From NCBI GenBank assembly GCA_951640195.1, contig OX621173.1:1157780-1221779 (forward strand): a DNA stretch of 64,000 nt, written 5' to 3'. This document shows, piece by piece, positions 11,140 to 22,740 of this stretch (the first letter of the stretch is position 1; every line of letters starts with the position of its first letter). The notes under the pieces were generated by a model. The model made no database searches, was not told the DNA's origin, and saw only the letters and a program-made list of their open reading frames with translations. Position numbers and translations under genes: made by a program. This stretch comes from Porpolomopsis calyptriformis (lineage: Eukaryota > Basidiomycota > Agaricomycetes > Agaricales > Hygrophoraceae).

Positions 11140-14100
11140 ATGGCCATCAGCGCTCAAAGTCTTAGTTTCCTCCACAGCCAAGTCACCATGTTTGCTGGGA
11201 GTCAGTTTAATTCCAACCCCAGTTACGATGATGGTAGGTCACCAACATTAATTCGCAAAATCTAGGAATTAAATGATTACACTTAGAGCGATCCGACATC
11301 GCACTCTGGCTATCTCCTCTCAATTTCAAGGGGGTACAGAGCCAATTTCTACAGATTCATGAAAACGGGACGGGAAACTGGCTGCTCGAATCCCCAACAT
11401 TCCTAGACTGGCGTGATGGAATGTCACAGACATTGTGGTGTCCAGGAAATCGTAGGATTGATCTATCTACGAGACTCCGACTTGGTTAATCATTATTCAT
11501 CCAGCTGGCGCGGGAAAAACGATTCTTGCGTAATAACATGATCTACGTGGCTCATCGATTTAAAGCTAACTGCGGCTGCCCTCTAGATCAGTCGTCGTGG
11601 ACCATCTCCAAACATTCTTCAAAGACGGCAATGTTGGGATAGCATGCATATACTGCAACTACAAAGAACAGGCATCGCAGACAGTCACCAACCTTATTGC
11701 AAGTCTACTCAAGCAGTTCGTTCAAGATCATCCTTTATCTGACAACCTCAAGTCATTTCATCATCACCACAAAGTCCAGAACACTTTGCCCACACTTGAT
11801 GAACTTATCAAAGCGTTGCAGCTGGAAATCAAGACATACTCCAAAGTACTCATTGTCGTGGATGCCCTGGATGAATGTACTGACAACAATGGATCCCGGA
11901 TAAAACTGTTGAAAGCTCTTCGCTCTATCTCCGGATCCGTCAACCTGATGGTAACATCACGCAACCTTCCTTCCATTGAACAGTACTTTCGTGACGCACA
12001 GCGGGTCCATATTCGTGCGACTGATGAAGATATAGCGAAATACGTCCAAAACCAGCTTGCTGATTTTCCGGAACTCGATAATCTGCAAGACATCGCCACA
12101 AAACGAATTGTCGACAGCGCCAAGGGCATGTGAGCTTCTTCAACATGTTTCATAATGTTTCGCATTTGACCTTCTATACCAAGGTTTTTATTAGCCCGCT
12201 TGCATGTAAATGCACTTCCAAAACAGGATAGCGAAAAAGCTGTGCTTCATACTCTGGATAATCTTCCAGACGAGATAGATCAAATTTACGACGAAGCCAT
12301 GAAACGAATTGAACGGCAAACGGATACAAAAGACTTGGCGATGCGGGTTCTGTCATGGATCGTGTATGCAACCCGACCATTGTCTGTCGAAGAGCTTCGA
12401 CATGCCCTTGCGGTTTCACCCAACATGACGGAGATGGACGATCAAGCTCTCGTCTTCAAAACGAAGTTGACTTCTGTGTGTGCGGGACTGGTTGTGAGTG
12501 AAGATCAAGAGAATGGTGTGCGCCTCGCTCGTGAGTAGAACAAACATCATTTCGAAAATATGTTCAACATGGATTCTATACAGACTACACAACTCAACAA
12601 TATTTTGAAAATCAACGGGAATCTCGATTTCCGAATGCTGAGGCTTCAATTGCGGCAACATGTCTCACCTATCTTTCATTGAACGTATTTGCGCGTGGTT
12701 ATTGCGACGAAAATGGCGAGTTCGAATCCCTCTTGAAAGACAACCCTCTTCTTGACTATGCAGCCCGAAACTGGGGCCATCATGCACATCGACACCAAAA
12801 AAGTGTCATCAACTTGGCTATGGATTTCCTTCGGGATGGATCTAAAGTCGCATGTGCTAGTCAAGTCATGTTGGTTTTTGCCCAACGTTGGTATCGTTAC
12901 AGTCAATGTTTTCCGAGGAATTTTTCAGGAGTCCATATTCCCGCTTACTGGGGATTGGATGTGATTGTCCACGCCGAGCTTAACAGTGGGGCAGATCCAG
13001 ACAAGGCTGACAGCGATGGTCGGACCCCGTTGTCATATGCGGTTGAAAGAGGGCATGATACCGTCGTGAAGCTGCTGCTTGCTCAGGATGACGTTCAGGC
13101 CGACTCGAAGGACTCGTATGGTCAAACTCCCCTTTCGTATGCAGCTGAATTTGGGCATGATGCTATCGTAAAGATGCTGCTTGCTCGAGATGGTATTCAA
13201 GTGGACTCAAAGGACTGGTATGATCGAACACCTCTTTCTTGTGCAGCTGAGAATGGGCATGTTGCCATCGTAATGATGCTGCTCACTCAGGATGACGTTC
13301 AAGCAGACTCGAAGGACTCGGATCGTCGAACCCCCCTTTCGTATGCAGCTGAGAATGGGCACGATGCCATCGTAGAGATTCTGCTTGCTCGGGATGATGT
13401 TCAAGCTGACCTGAAGGACGAGAATGGTCGGACACCCCTTTCGTATGCGGCTCAGTATGGGCACGATAACATCGTAAAGATGCTGCTCACTCGAGATGAT
13501 GTACAAGCGGACACGAACCGTCAATTGCCCCGTTCTTATGCAGCTAAGGATGGGCATGGTGCCATCGTAAAGATGCCACTTGCTTGGGAAGTTCCTCAAG
13601 TCGACACCAATCGTCGAACGCCCCTATCCTATGCAGCTAAGAATGGGCACGATGCCATCGTAAAGATGCTGCTTGCTCGGGATGAGGTTCTAGCGGACTC
13701 GATGGACATCTATGCCCGAACACCCCTTTCATACGCAGCTGAGAATGGGCATGATGGCATCGTAAAGATGCTGCTTGATCGGGACGATGTTCGAACGGAC
13801 TCGAAACACTCGAATGGTCGAACTCCCTTTTCATATGCAGCCGAGAATGGGCACGAGGCCATCGTAAAGATGCTGCTTGCTCGGAATGTTCAAACGGATT
13901 CGAAGCACTCGAATGGTCGAACTCCCCTTTCATATGCAGCTGAGTTTGGGCATGACACCATCGTGAACCTGCTGCTTGCTCGGGATGACGTCCAAGCGGA
14001 CTCGAAGGACTGGGATGGTCGAACGCCCCTTTCGTATGCAGCTCAGAATGGGCATGATGCCATTGTAATGATGCTGCTGGCACGGGATGACGTTCAAGCA

Positions 14101-14357
14101 GATTCCAAGGACCGGTATGATCGAACACCCCTTTCGTATGCAGCTCGGAGTGGGCATCGTGCCCTTGTAAAGATGCTGTTGGCTCGGATAACGTTCAAGC
14201 AGATTCCAAGGACCGGTATGGTCGAACGCCTCTGTGGTATGGAGCCAAGAATTGGCATGATGGCATCGTAAAACTGCTGCTTGCTCAGGATGACGTTCAA
14301 CCAAACCTGAAGGACTCGTATGGTCAACCGCCGCTTTTCTTTACTGCTGCCGTGTAA
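11140..14357 (+). CDS. NACHT-ankyrin NLR-like receptor with frameshifted 3' end
   Basis: Exons 11140-11233, 11287-11451, 11505-11529, 11587-12129, 12184-12530 and 12584 onward. The frame as read stops at 14271 (953 residues). The order is: a short variable N-terminus; the motif IALWLSPLNFKGVQSQF; Walker A GNPGAGKT, with most of the P-loop on a 25-nt exon; Walker B LIVVDALDEC; the sensor MVTSRN; a winged-helix-like linker; then 34-residue ankyrin repeats from about 13000. These receptors are thought to act in fungal non-self recognition and programmed death; the ligand and effector are unknown. A single-base deletion near 14186 shifts the last repeats. The original frame continues to a TAA at 14355-14357 (SYGQPPLFFTAAV). 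Two repeats around 13510-13610 are shortened in frame. The start at 11140 is chosen by alignment to the N-terminus of the copy at 33.6 kb. Confidence 0.85.
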
Positions 14358-14737
14358 GCTCACCACCATACAATCTTAAATGAGAAGTGACATGAAGAAT
14401 GGCTATGTTGCTGGAGACCTGTGCCGAAAGAAACCTGCACTGGACGCGCACCTGTAACAAGCATATTCTATCCGCTGCAGGATAGGTCTATTATCCTCCC
14501 GCCTTTCCTTAATTTGGTACGGTTTTCCTGATGTAATACACAGTACAGTACAATGATTAACAGCTGTCGCCTTTCAGCTTCAAGTGAACTGTACCCTTAA
14601 GAAGCAGGAGTCAGGGAGACAAGCTCCGGATTGAAAAATAACATGATAACAGTCATATATTCACACAAACACAATTCTCAACACTAGTGTACAGCGATAA
14701 GACTTTCAACAATCAGACAGATTTGTGAGGTCAATGA
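14358..14737. other. Intergenic stretch between convergent genes
   Basis: It holds the 3' ends of the NACHT-ankyrin gene and of the NmrA-like gene, which face each other. No ORF, repeat or RNA gene is supported. Confidence 0.5.
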
Positions 14738-16084
14738 TTAAGCAAACCGAGATTTCAATTCCGCCTCAGCAAGCTCCTCCAATGCGCTGAATTTGACACC
14801 AAGCGCGAGGAGGCGTGGGTCCGGTATGACGGAATCTCGGTACATCCCGAATTCAGATTGGTACTCGAACTGTATAGAAGTGGGTTCATCGCGGGAGCTC
14901 ACAGTTAGGGCAGATGGACGCACCATATCATCAATCTCGGCAAGGCCAGAGGTTGGCGGAGATGCAAATGAAACCGGCTTTCCGAGAGCTGGTAAGTGAC
15001 ATCGGAAGGTCAATAATTATACACCTGAAGGCAACAGAAGACGGACATTTTTGGATGACCTGCGCAAGGTCAGGATAAGTCATCTGCGCGGTCACAGCGT
15101 AGAAAGTTTGGCCCCAGAGGTCCTTGTGGTCTTGGTAATTCTTGAACAGGGCTAGCACGCTAGGTCCCAAGTCCCGCGAGACCCAGGTGATGGGTTGGAG
15201 AGCGGTTGGACTGTAACGAGGAATTTGGAGCTCGAGAGTGTCATCGGGCTTTTTGATGAGAGCCCCGAAACTAGTTGAGAATATCAGTATCAGTCCGCAG
15301 AAGGATTAAGAAATGGGTTGACATACGTCCAGAGGTTTTCGGTAAACCAGCCTGCACAGGTTGTCAGCGGAGAGTGTAAGAACTGGCGTAGTGGGCTTAC
15401 CAGCATGGACGACGGCATGGGGCAGGCCAGATTCTCTTAAATACTCTTCAATGGCGGCCTTGTCTGAGAATAGATTGAACGTCAGTATACTGCTGGCAAA
15501 GAAAGACACTAACTGTTAAAGTGTTCAATATTCGGATATTTTCCGTTGGAAATTTTGGCAGAATCAGGGAGTGAACTACAAAGAATCGGTTGTGAGGGGG
15601 AAATGGAGGAAGTTTGGAGGTGAATTGACAAGTACCTGAATATGAAGAACTTGACCCCAACTTCCTTAGAAGCATTGATGAGGTTTTTACCCTGTTCAGT
15701 CTCTCCGTGTGGATTGGAAGGGAAGATAGACGGGTCAAAGAAATTAGTGACCTGGGACCAGGAGGATAAGCAAGACATTCGTTTGATGGAAATTATGCGG
15801 TCATACACCAAACACGCATTCGCTGCCCTCAATAGCCTTCTTTAAAGAGTCGACATCCCAAAGGTCAGCTTTCACAAGTTCTGCACCTCGAGCTTTCAGC
15901 TGCTGGGCAGCCTCAGACGAAGTGTTACGAGTTACAGCGCGAGGCGTGAACGTTCCGTCGGCCAGAATTGCGTTTACAACAGAGGAACCTGTGTGATCGA
16001 TGTTAGGGAGTGTTAGAGGAGTGTAGATGGTGTAAACTGACCTTGAGAGCCAGTTGCACCGAATACAGTGATGATGCGCGTCAT
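14738..16084 (-). CDS. NmrA-like NAD(P)-binding Rossmann protein
   Basis: Eight exons on the minus strand (16042-16084, 15807-15988, 15636-15751, 15514-15575, 15401-15463, 15327-15351, 15023-15270, 14738-14988) join to 329 residues. The N-terminus MTRIITVFGATGSQG is the glycine-rich dinucleotide loop of the NmrA family. It is followed by VTRNTSSEAAQQL, where the Arg fits NADP contact, and AELVKADLWD. NmrA proteins sense the NAD(P) state and include redox-sensing regulators (NmrA, HSCARG) and isoflavone-reductase-like enzymes; sequence alone does not tell which. All introns are short GT-AG and keep the frame, including a 25-nt exon encoding GWFTENLWT. The gene is convergent with the upstream receptor gene and divergent from TFIIE alpha, so the roughly 500 bp on its right may hold two promoters. 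Confidence 0.88.
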
Positions 16085-16579
16085 AATGGAGATATGATAT
16101 CTTCAAAGAAAATACATCCCAGTATTTATATGTAGCACGGGCCGAAATCTGCGGTGTCTCACTCAGGTCTGTGCGCAGGAGTTCTCATGGCCAATTGATC
16201 TATAGATTAGGATGACGTTAGGAAATGGTTACGCAACGTGAGAACACCGAGCGGTTGGTTTCTCACTCTTTGATCATGAGGTGGGCCATGATAAAGCAGC
16301 CTTGCGTTGGTGAGCTAAGTAAGAGGTGATCGGCGGTGGTAACCTCGTTCCCAACTAAATGCCCGACGATCGCAACTCGCTCGAACTCGCTCGAACACCC
16401 AGACCATTGGATAGGGCTTACGCCAGCCTGTCAAAGTCAAAGTCAGAACGCGGAGGGTTGATCATGGCTGAGACAGCCGTGGGAATGCTCGGTCAGTCTT
16501 GATTCGACTCGACTTTTTCGGTGGCGACCTTTATCCACCGCTCACTCAGCACAGGCTTGCGTCGCCCTTTGGGCATCAA
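16085..16579. promoter_or_regulatory. Divergent intergenic region between NmrA-like and TFIIE alpha genes
   Basis: The start codons of two outward-facing genes lie 495 bp apart, so this stretch should hold both promoters. I see no clear TATA box. A direct repeat CGCTCGAACTCGCTCGAAC occurs near 16377-16395. Confidence 0.5.
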
Positions 16580-18422
16580 ATGGCAACAAAAGAGGAACAA
16601 GAGACCCTCCGTCTCCTCGTTCAACAGGTCTCTCGTGCCTTTTACGAGCCCAAGTATACCATCATTCTCGACCAGCTTGCCCGCCATCCGGTGTAAGTAT
16701 TTGAACAGCAGAAACCTACCCAGAGCTAAATGTCTAGCTTTCACCCTGTCGCTTCGTCTCTTCACCGCCTTCTTTCATGCTGTTGGTCGGCAGTCTCAAA
16801 GACGATGAGCTGGCAGGAAGAATGGGGCTGCAATCCAAGGAGCTGAGCAAGCTCATGGCTGTTTTATCAAACGACCGCCTTGTGCAAGTGTGAGCCACTA
16901 TCTCTCTTCCTCTTCTTTACCCTGAAGCACTCTGAACATCTTTTTTGTCTCTTAGCTATCGTCAGAATGAACTGAAAGAAGGCGCCCAGCGCTCCGTCGG
17001 AAAACAGTACTATTACATCGACTATAAACACTTTTGCAATGTCGTCAAATGGCGGATCGCTAAAATGCGAGCTATCATTGACACTACACTGCGAAATGTC
17101 AGTTTTCCTGTTTGTATGCACCTTGACTCGCCTTTCAATCCCATCACACAGGAACTTGACAACAAGGGTTTCATCTGCCCTCAATGCCACAGGTCATACG
17201 CCACATTGGATGTCTTGGAATTCGTCGATATGGCTCGCGGCGTGTTCAATTGTGAGGATTGTCATGCAGAGTTGGTGGACAACGAAAACGCCGAAAACGT
17301 GAAGGGAAGCCAGGACCGCATGCAGCGATTCAACAACCAAATGCGATTTATCATGAAAGGATTGCAAGCCAGCGAAACTATGGTCATGCCTGCGTATGTG
17401 TTCCTTATACCGATTAAACAATTATCTACATTCACCTCCGTCCTTCAGTTTCGACGTGCAGCTTTGGATAAAAAACAACCCCAGCGAGGCCGACAAGCAG
17501 AAAGCGGCACAGTCTAGCGGAGGCCTAAAAGTTGCCGGTTCGGGTCCTGGAGAGCGAAAGGACGATGGGGGTATCGGCGTCATGATGTCTATGGACAAGG
17601 ACGAATCCACGCAGAAGATGGAGAGGGAAGCTGCCGCTGCTGCAAAGAGACAGCAGAACGCTCTGCCAGCGTGGCATTTGAAGAGTACCATCTCAGGCGA
17701 TTTAACAGCGTTGGGGATAATAGAGAATGCGAGAACGGCAGCAGCTCCGGTCGTAGCGTCAACCTTGACGTCGAATGATGCCATCTTGAGGGGATTGGGC
17801 ATGGTCGGGTCCGTGCGGATGGAACCAATGACCCCTACAATAGTCGAAGATGTCAAGCCAGTCGTCAATCACGAAATTGATTGTGAGTTCTACTCTTACG
17901 CATTCGACACTAACCAATCTGTTTTCCTCCAAGATTACGACCAATACTATGCTTCGCTGGCAGCATCATCAGTAGCCTCAACCCACAATACACCACCAGG
18001 CCTAGTTGTATCTGGAAGTGATGACTCCGGAGACTTCCTAGACAACGAGGAGGAAGATCGGAAGCCTTCTATTCAGTATTTGGACTCGCTGAACGCCTAT
18101 AGGAAGCGCTCACGATCGAAGGAGGATGAGGGATTGTCAAAGAAGAAGGTGGCGAAAGTAGATGAAATCAACGGTCACAAATATTATGGTGGGCTGGACG
18201 ACGTGCCAACCGTTACGGTTGCCGAAGCGACTCCAGAGGATGACCCCATTGTTCATGGCATGTCTCGTTCCCTTGATTCTACCGAAGAAGCTAATTAACC
18301 ATCCTTGGCTATCAGTCAAAGGCACCCCGGTACCTTTCTCAAAGGTTACCGAAGAAGATCAGGAGTTAATGACTCCTGAGGAGTATACCGCCTATTTCGA
18401 GGTCTTCCAGACGCGGGGGTAA
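16580..18422 (+). CDS. TFA1: Transcription factor TFIIE alpha subunit
   Basis: Exons 16580-16692, 16794-16889, 16956-17097, 17152-17393, 17449-17882, 17934-18257 and 18316-18422 give 485 residues. The N-terminus carries the winged-helix TFIIE domain (LVQQVSRAFYEPKYTIILDQL, then LKDDELAGRMGLQSKELSKLM). A C4 zinc ribbon follows (CPQCHRSY and CEDCHAEL), then FDVQLWIKNN. The end reads FSKVTEEDQELMTPEEYTAYFEV, an acidic C-terminal block typical of the family. TFIIE alpha recruits TFIIH to the RNA polymerase II preinitiation complex in the nucleus. The last intron begins GCATGT (18258-18315): only this GC donor joins the frames to VKGTPVPFSKV, because the nearby GT gives the wrong phase. Confidence 0.92.
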
Positions 18423-18879
18423 CACCCATGATACGAGTGATGGTCTGCACCAGATAAGCTACGAAATTTGGACAGGATATCTGCCCACAGTTGGCGGCGA
18501 CTCTCCTGCCTCATCGGATTCGAGTTGCAGAATGTGATGCATGCATAAGGCCTTGGAGAATCCGGATTATTGAATCCGTTTGGAAGAGTTTTCCAAATTG
18601 TTTCGCCTGGACATGGCAGCAGTCGCAGCGGTCTGATAGTCGTACATCTGTACCTCTGGATGTCTTTACTGATCCTTGATGCCACGGTAGTCCTTCCATA
18701 GCTGACTGATTCCTAAAATGACTTTATTCATAAGCCTTTCTCAGTTGGAAAGCAGTCAAACTGCTGATGGGGAAGCCATGGTCGTTTCTTTCCTCGTGGA
18801 CATCTCATCAGACCATTCCACCATCTGCGATCATCCATGAACGAGACAATGTTTCGTAGATGGTCTGGACGCTGGCCTC
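18423..18879. other. Intergenic stretch without a supported gene
   Basis: No convincing ORF on either strand. The right end may hold lost 5' exons of the degenerate LRR/F-box gene that follows. Confidence 0.4.
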
Positions 18880-20204
18880 ACATCTATTCGTTCTTTTTAG
18901 CATGCTGGTAATTCTGGGACAGGTGCAAGAGATATTATCGCATCGATATCATTACGCTCTCTGGTGGTCAGATTGGCTCTGGAACACAACCAGTTGGAGG
19001 ACGATCGCTACGTGGCTCTGTTCGATTTCCTTGTTTCCAACCGCTGCAGGGAGTATCGCACCGCAGAGATTTGCTTGGCCTCCAACGAAATCGGTAACCG
19101 CAGCCTGCTTTCTATCTCAAGGTATCTGACGAATAATAGGAATCTAAAGGCACGATTCGTTCATAACGTATGTGAAAGGATGCCGAGTTTGATGTATCGA
19201 CTCTACACTAACACGACTCTATCTTAACAGAACAGCTTTGGGGGTGAAACTCGTCACACTTCCAAATCCTATCTTTGGGAACCAACCGCAACCTGTCCGA
19301 CTATTTCATTCAGCTTTTTCCCCCCCGATACCTCAAGGAGAGTGATTGAATCATCATTGGACAGCACCTGTCTGATGTGTGTGTCGCTTCACAATGAATA
19401 ATCATTGTGAAGTACATTATGGTGACACACAGGTGCTTGCCAATGATGTTTGGAGGATATTCATTGCGAAGCACATCTCAGACCTCCATTCCCCAAAACT
19501 TAGTGAAATCTGCCTTTGGGCCAGGGCCCTGATGACAAGATCATCCCCACATATTGTTCCATCCCTCTCTTCTCTGCGATGCCGGCTCCACACTCAAATG
19601 CAATGTTAACACTCTCGGTTTTGGTTTGGTTAGAACCTTCATCAGAGCACTTGGAGCAGCATAATTTCGGGTTGCTGACGATTGAGTTATACTCTGATTG
19701 GTGGCTAAACGTACACAACATTGACATTAGCAGCGACACAGATTCCGACGATGACTATGATATGGATGGAGAGCAAGAAACACTTCAAGCAACTTTTACT
19801 GCGAAACGAGCATTTCAAGAAGGATGCTCTCGATCGCGAACAGATCGAAACGACAGCACCGAAGTGCCGCACGGCATGAACCGCCTGTTTTAGTGTTTCC
19901 ATTTTCTCATCTCCCGATGGAAATACAGCTGGATATCCTCTCTTTCCTCGCACCAAATCTATCAGCCGCTCAACGCACACGAATATACAACTACGCCTCT
20001 GCCCCATCGACACTTCCACGGATTTTGCCATGTCCGCCTAGTCGTGGTCCAGTAATCGGCCGTAACGCATGCATGTCGGATCCCTCGGGCCCTCCGTTGA
20101 GCGAAGACGGAGGGGATAGTGGAGTTTGCACATATGGAAATTGTATAGATAGACCCAATTATCACAAGGGGGAAGGTGCTACATTTTTGAGCCTGAGGAA
20201 CTGA
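18880..20204 (+). pseudogene. Degenerate LRR (RNI-like) protein with C-terminal F-box-like motif
   Basis: Leucine-rich repeat-like pieces occur in several frames: LRSLVVRLALEHNQLEDDRY, ICLASNEIGNRSLLSISRYL, GTNRNLSDYFIQLFPP and LLRNEHFKKDALDREQ. Near the end comes an F-box-like motif, LPMEIQLDILSFLAPNLSAAQ, followed by CTYGNCIDRPNYHKGEG. This order, with repeats first and the F-box-like LPxEIQLxILSFL near the C-terminus, matches an agaricomycete RNI-like family known to me from memory. The pieces switch frame without good splice sites, for example around 19850, where a 1-base shift separates DREQIETT from the F-box frame. I therefore call it a probable pseudogene. Some shifts could be introns I failed to place. 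Confidence 0.45.
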
Positions 20205-20271
20205 GGAAGAAGATGAGGAGGGCATTCAACATCGACTTGTCATTTTTATTTTCTTTCCTTTGCGCCACAAC

Positions 20272-20876
20272 ATGTCCCACTCACGCATGCTCACCATTCC
20301 CGACCTACGCTTCGAGCAGACCTACTTACGAAGCATATCAGCTTGGCTTCACGTCTCCCCACCCACCGAGGATGCGCCAGAAATAGAGCAAGCCGCGTCA
20401 GGACTGGGGGAGGACACGGAATGGAGCGTAATACCAGAACGAGAGCATGGACCGAGCCGATGGAGAGGGACAGGGAAAGGAAAGGAAGTCGACTACCCGG
20501 TACGAACACAGAGATCGTCAAAGGACGTGCAGCCCGTACATCCAATCCCACTCCATGTCAATCGCGTCGATTGGCGCGGCGTCGCATGGGTCACAGTCCG
20601 CGATCAGCTCATCAGTCCTCTGCTCCAGGGCGCGATTTGGTGAGCGGTGCATCTCCCTTTCCGCTCTCTTCTCTTCTATGCCCATCTTCTGCGTTTTTTG
20701 CCAGGGGCATCGCCAGTTATTTTCTCCGCCCGTTCCTTTCCGTGGTCGGGGCACGCCTGCGGGTATTTTTCGCTCCGAGATTCCCGATAGTGGGTGAGGG
20801 AATGGGCATCGGGTGGTTGAGACGCTGGATCCGAGGGCTCATGTCAGGTCTCCCCGCGGTTTCAAGGACATCGTAA
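20272..20876 (+). CDS. DUF1770-like small protein with a C-terminal hydrophobic segment
   Basis: Two exons (20272-20639, 20705-20876) split within a Trp codon give 179 residues. The N-terminus reads TIPDLRFEQTYLRSI, which resembles the start of the fungal DUF1770 family. The middle is polar and basic. The second exon encodes GIASYFLRPFLSVVGARLRVFF, a hydrophobic stretch that could be a membrane or amphipathic segment, then a basic tail. Function is unknown. It lies between the LRR/F-box remnant and the convergent PIG-L gene, whose stop is only 55 bp away, so the two 3' UTRs probably overlap. Confidence 0.65.
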
Positions 20877-20931
20877 ATGAGAAAGTAGGTGCAAATTTGA
20901 ATCCTCAGACACCTTGTTGTTAATCTACAAA

Positions 20932-21976
20932 CTACAGATCATCTTGACCGCTCAGTCTGACCTCGACCCATTCATTCACCCACATGTACCGTGAAAACAG
21001 CACATACAACCAGCGGAACCATACTAATTGACTCTCGTGTCGACGCATTGCCTCAAGAGCCGTAATGTACTCTCTCACCCCTGCCACGAACACTGGAATG
21101 TTGCGGCGAGTGTGCACGTCATGGGCGGTAGGTATGTCAACACCCAAGACGTTCAGTCCGCGCCGTACTTGCGAATAGAGAGAATTGAGTGTCCATGAAA
21201 GCTGTATGTCTGATTTGGCGTGTAAGGATGCCAGAGGACCGATGTACTTTGAAAGGAGGTTGACAGTTTTCAGAGTATACAGCTGTGGTCTGGGCTGCAA
21301 GTGTTCAGGGAGAGAGGCAAGGAGATGCGCGATACCCGTTGGAAGAGAGACGTGATTTGGGTGCCCGGATACTCCTTCGTGATCGAAAGTGAGGATCTAT
21401 AGGATGTGTCGGTGCGCGATCCAGAAGCACGCATGAAGGACGTACCGTCGTAATACGATGGTCAATGACATATGGCCGGACGGCTTCCGCGATGGCGAGT
21501 GGATTCCAATAGAGGGTGATATTATCTTTCAAATCGCTGGTTAACGACAGCAGTCAACAACTTGAATGAAAATTTACAACGGAGAGTGCATACGGGCTAT
21601 CTATGATCCAGCGTTTGGGTTTCTCGACACCCAGGACGTCTAGACTGTGACCAAGCTCATTTTTTCGTGTGTCACCCAGACCGTCTGCGTCCCCCGTGGA
21701 AAGACAAAGAGAGAAAAGCTCGGGCGATGAGGATCGCGAATCTTTGTGATGTCCTGAAGGAACGGGTTGTCGAAGGGCAAGTAATGTGGGAGCGAAGAAA
21801 AGGCATTCATCATCTGGGTGCGCTGTGACGAGCAAGATGCGGCGGGGTTGGGCAGGTCTGTCCTGAACAGTGTTGGGATTGTAAGAAAGGAGGAAGGTAT
21901 CCTCGGATTGCGATGATCTATTGAAGAGCGTGATGACAAGGGAGATGAGAAGGACAAGAATGGACAACATGGACAC
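20932..21976 (-). CDS. GPI12: GlcNAc-PI de-N-acetylase (PIG-L family)
   Basis: Exons 21594-21976, 21446-21536 and 20932-21396 on the minus strand give 312 residues. An N-terminal membrane segment (LSILVLLISLVITLF) is followed by the metal-binding signature AHPDDECLFF, then STGDADGLGDTRKNEL, and in exon 3 TFDHEGVSGHPNH with the second His motif. This is the complete pattern of PIG-L/Gpi12, the ER enzyme that deacetylates N-acetylglucosaminyl-phosphatidylinositol in the second step of GPI-anchor synthesis. Length is as expected. A piece of its 3' coding end, about 76 bp, is repeated at 35.5 kb. Confidence 0.93.
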
Positions 21977-22740
21977 AATTGAAGCAGAGCACTTGGCCTT
22001 AATATCTCATTTAGCCATCTATCTACCGTGTAACTAATAAAATACGGCCGTCGCACTGCATGGCGGTTAGTCTGGAGTCGATGTCCTATTGGACTACTGT
22101 ATCGTCAAGAGAAGCCTGCTCTGATGAGTTGTATGCCATCCTCAAGCTTCTCCTGACTGACTTGAAGTATGATGGCAAGTTCGGAATAGTGATGATTTTG
22201 TGCGGAAAAACCAGTGGCCGGTGAAGCTGAATGTAGAGTTAGAGGAGGGGCGTTGAGAGGATATGGCGGTCGTTAGAGTATATCGCATAACAGGCACCGT
22301 CGGTCGACCTCTCGACGAGGGACGAGATTGAACTTGCTGGATTCCTTTGACGATCGAGGGCAGCAGACGTACGATTGTCTTCTCCAGAGTTTCAAGTCGC
22401 TGAGACCCCTGGTGCTCTGATGAACGAATGGAATAAATAACAATCCAGCGTGTGAACAGAGGGCAAGATCTTACTGGTTGGAGAGTGCGAGAGTCCAAGA
22501 CGGAACAAAAGGGACTGGCAGTGGTCGGCATCGATCATGATTTCACGTTTTAGGAGACAACCTAGCAGCCGATGGACGATTGATATAAGTTTGCATGGAG
22601 TACTTTGGGCGCAGGTCTCTAAATATGTTGCAACATAGCTGTTGTTCACGTCACTTCTCTTTATTGTATGGTGGAGGAGATAGGATAAGATGCTTATTCC
22701 GAGCTGCAGAGAAACAGCGGCGTTGAACCATTATTGTCCG
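21977..22740. other. Intergenic stretch with unassigned ORFs
   Basis: Two overlapping minus-strand ORFs of 129 and 85 codons (22142-22531 and 22392-22649) show no family motif. They may be random or belong to a short unknown gene. The right end borders the decayed last ankyrin repeats of the minus-strand receptor. Confidence 0.35.

Noticed and set aside
18162..18300. Separate ORF starting at 18162 on the plus strand.
   Set aside because: Only its 3' part is real, as the last exon of TFIIE alpha; the 5' part is intron and a shifted frame.
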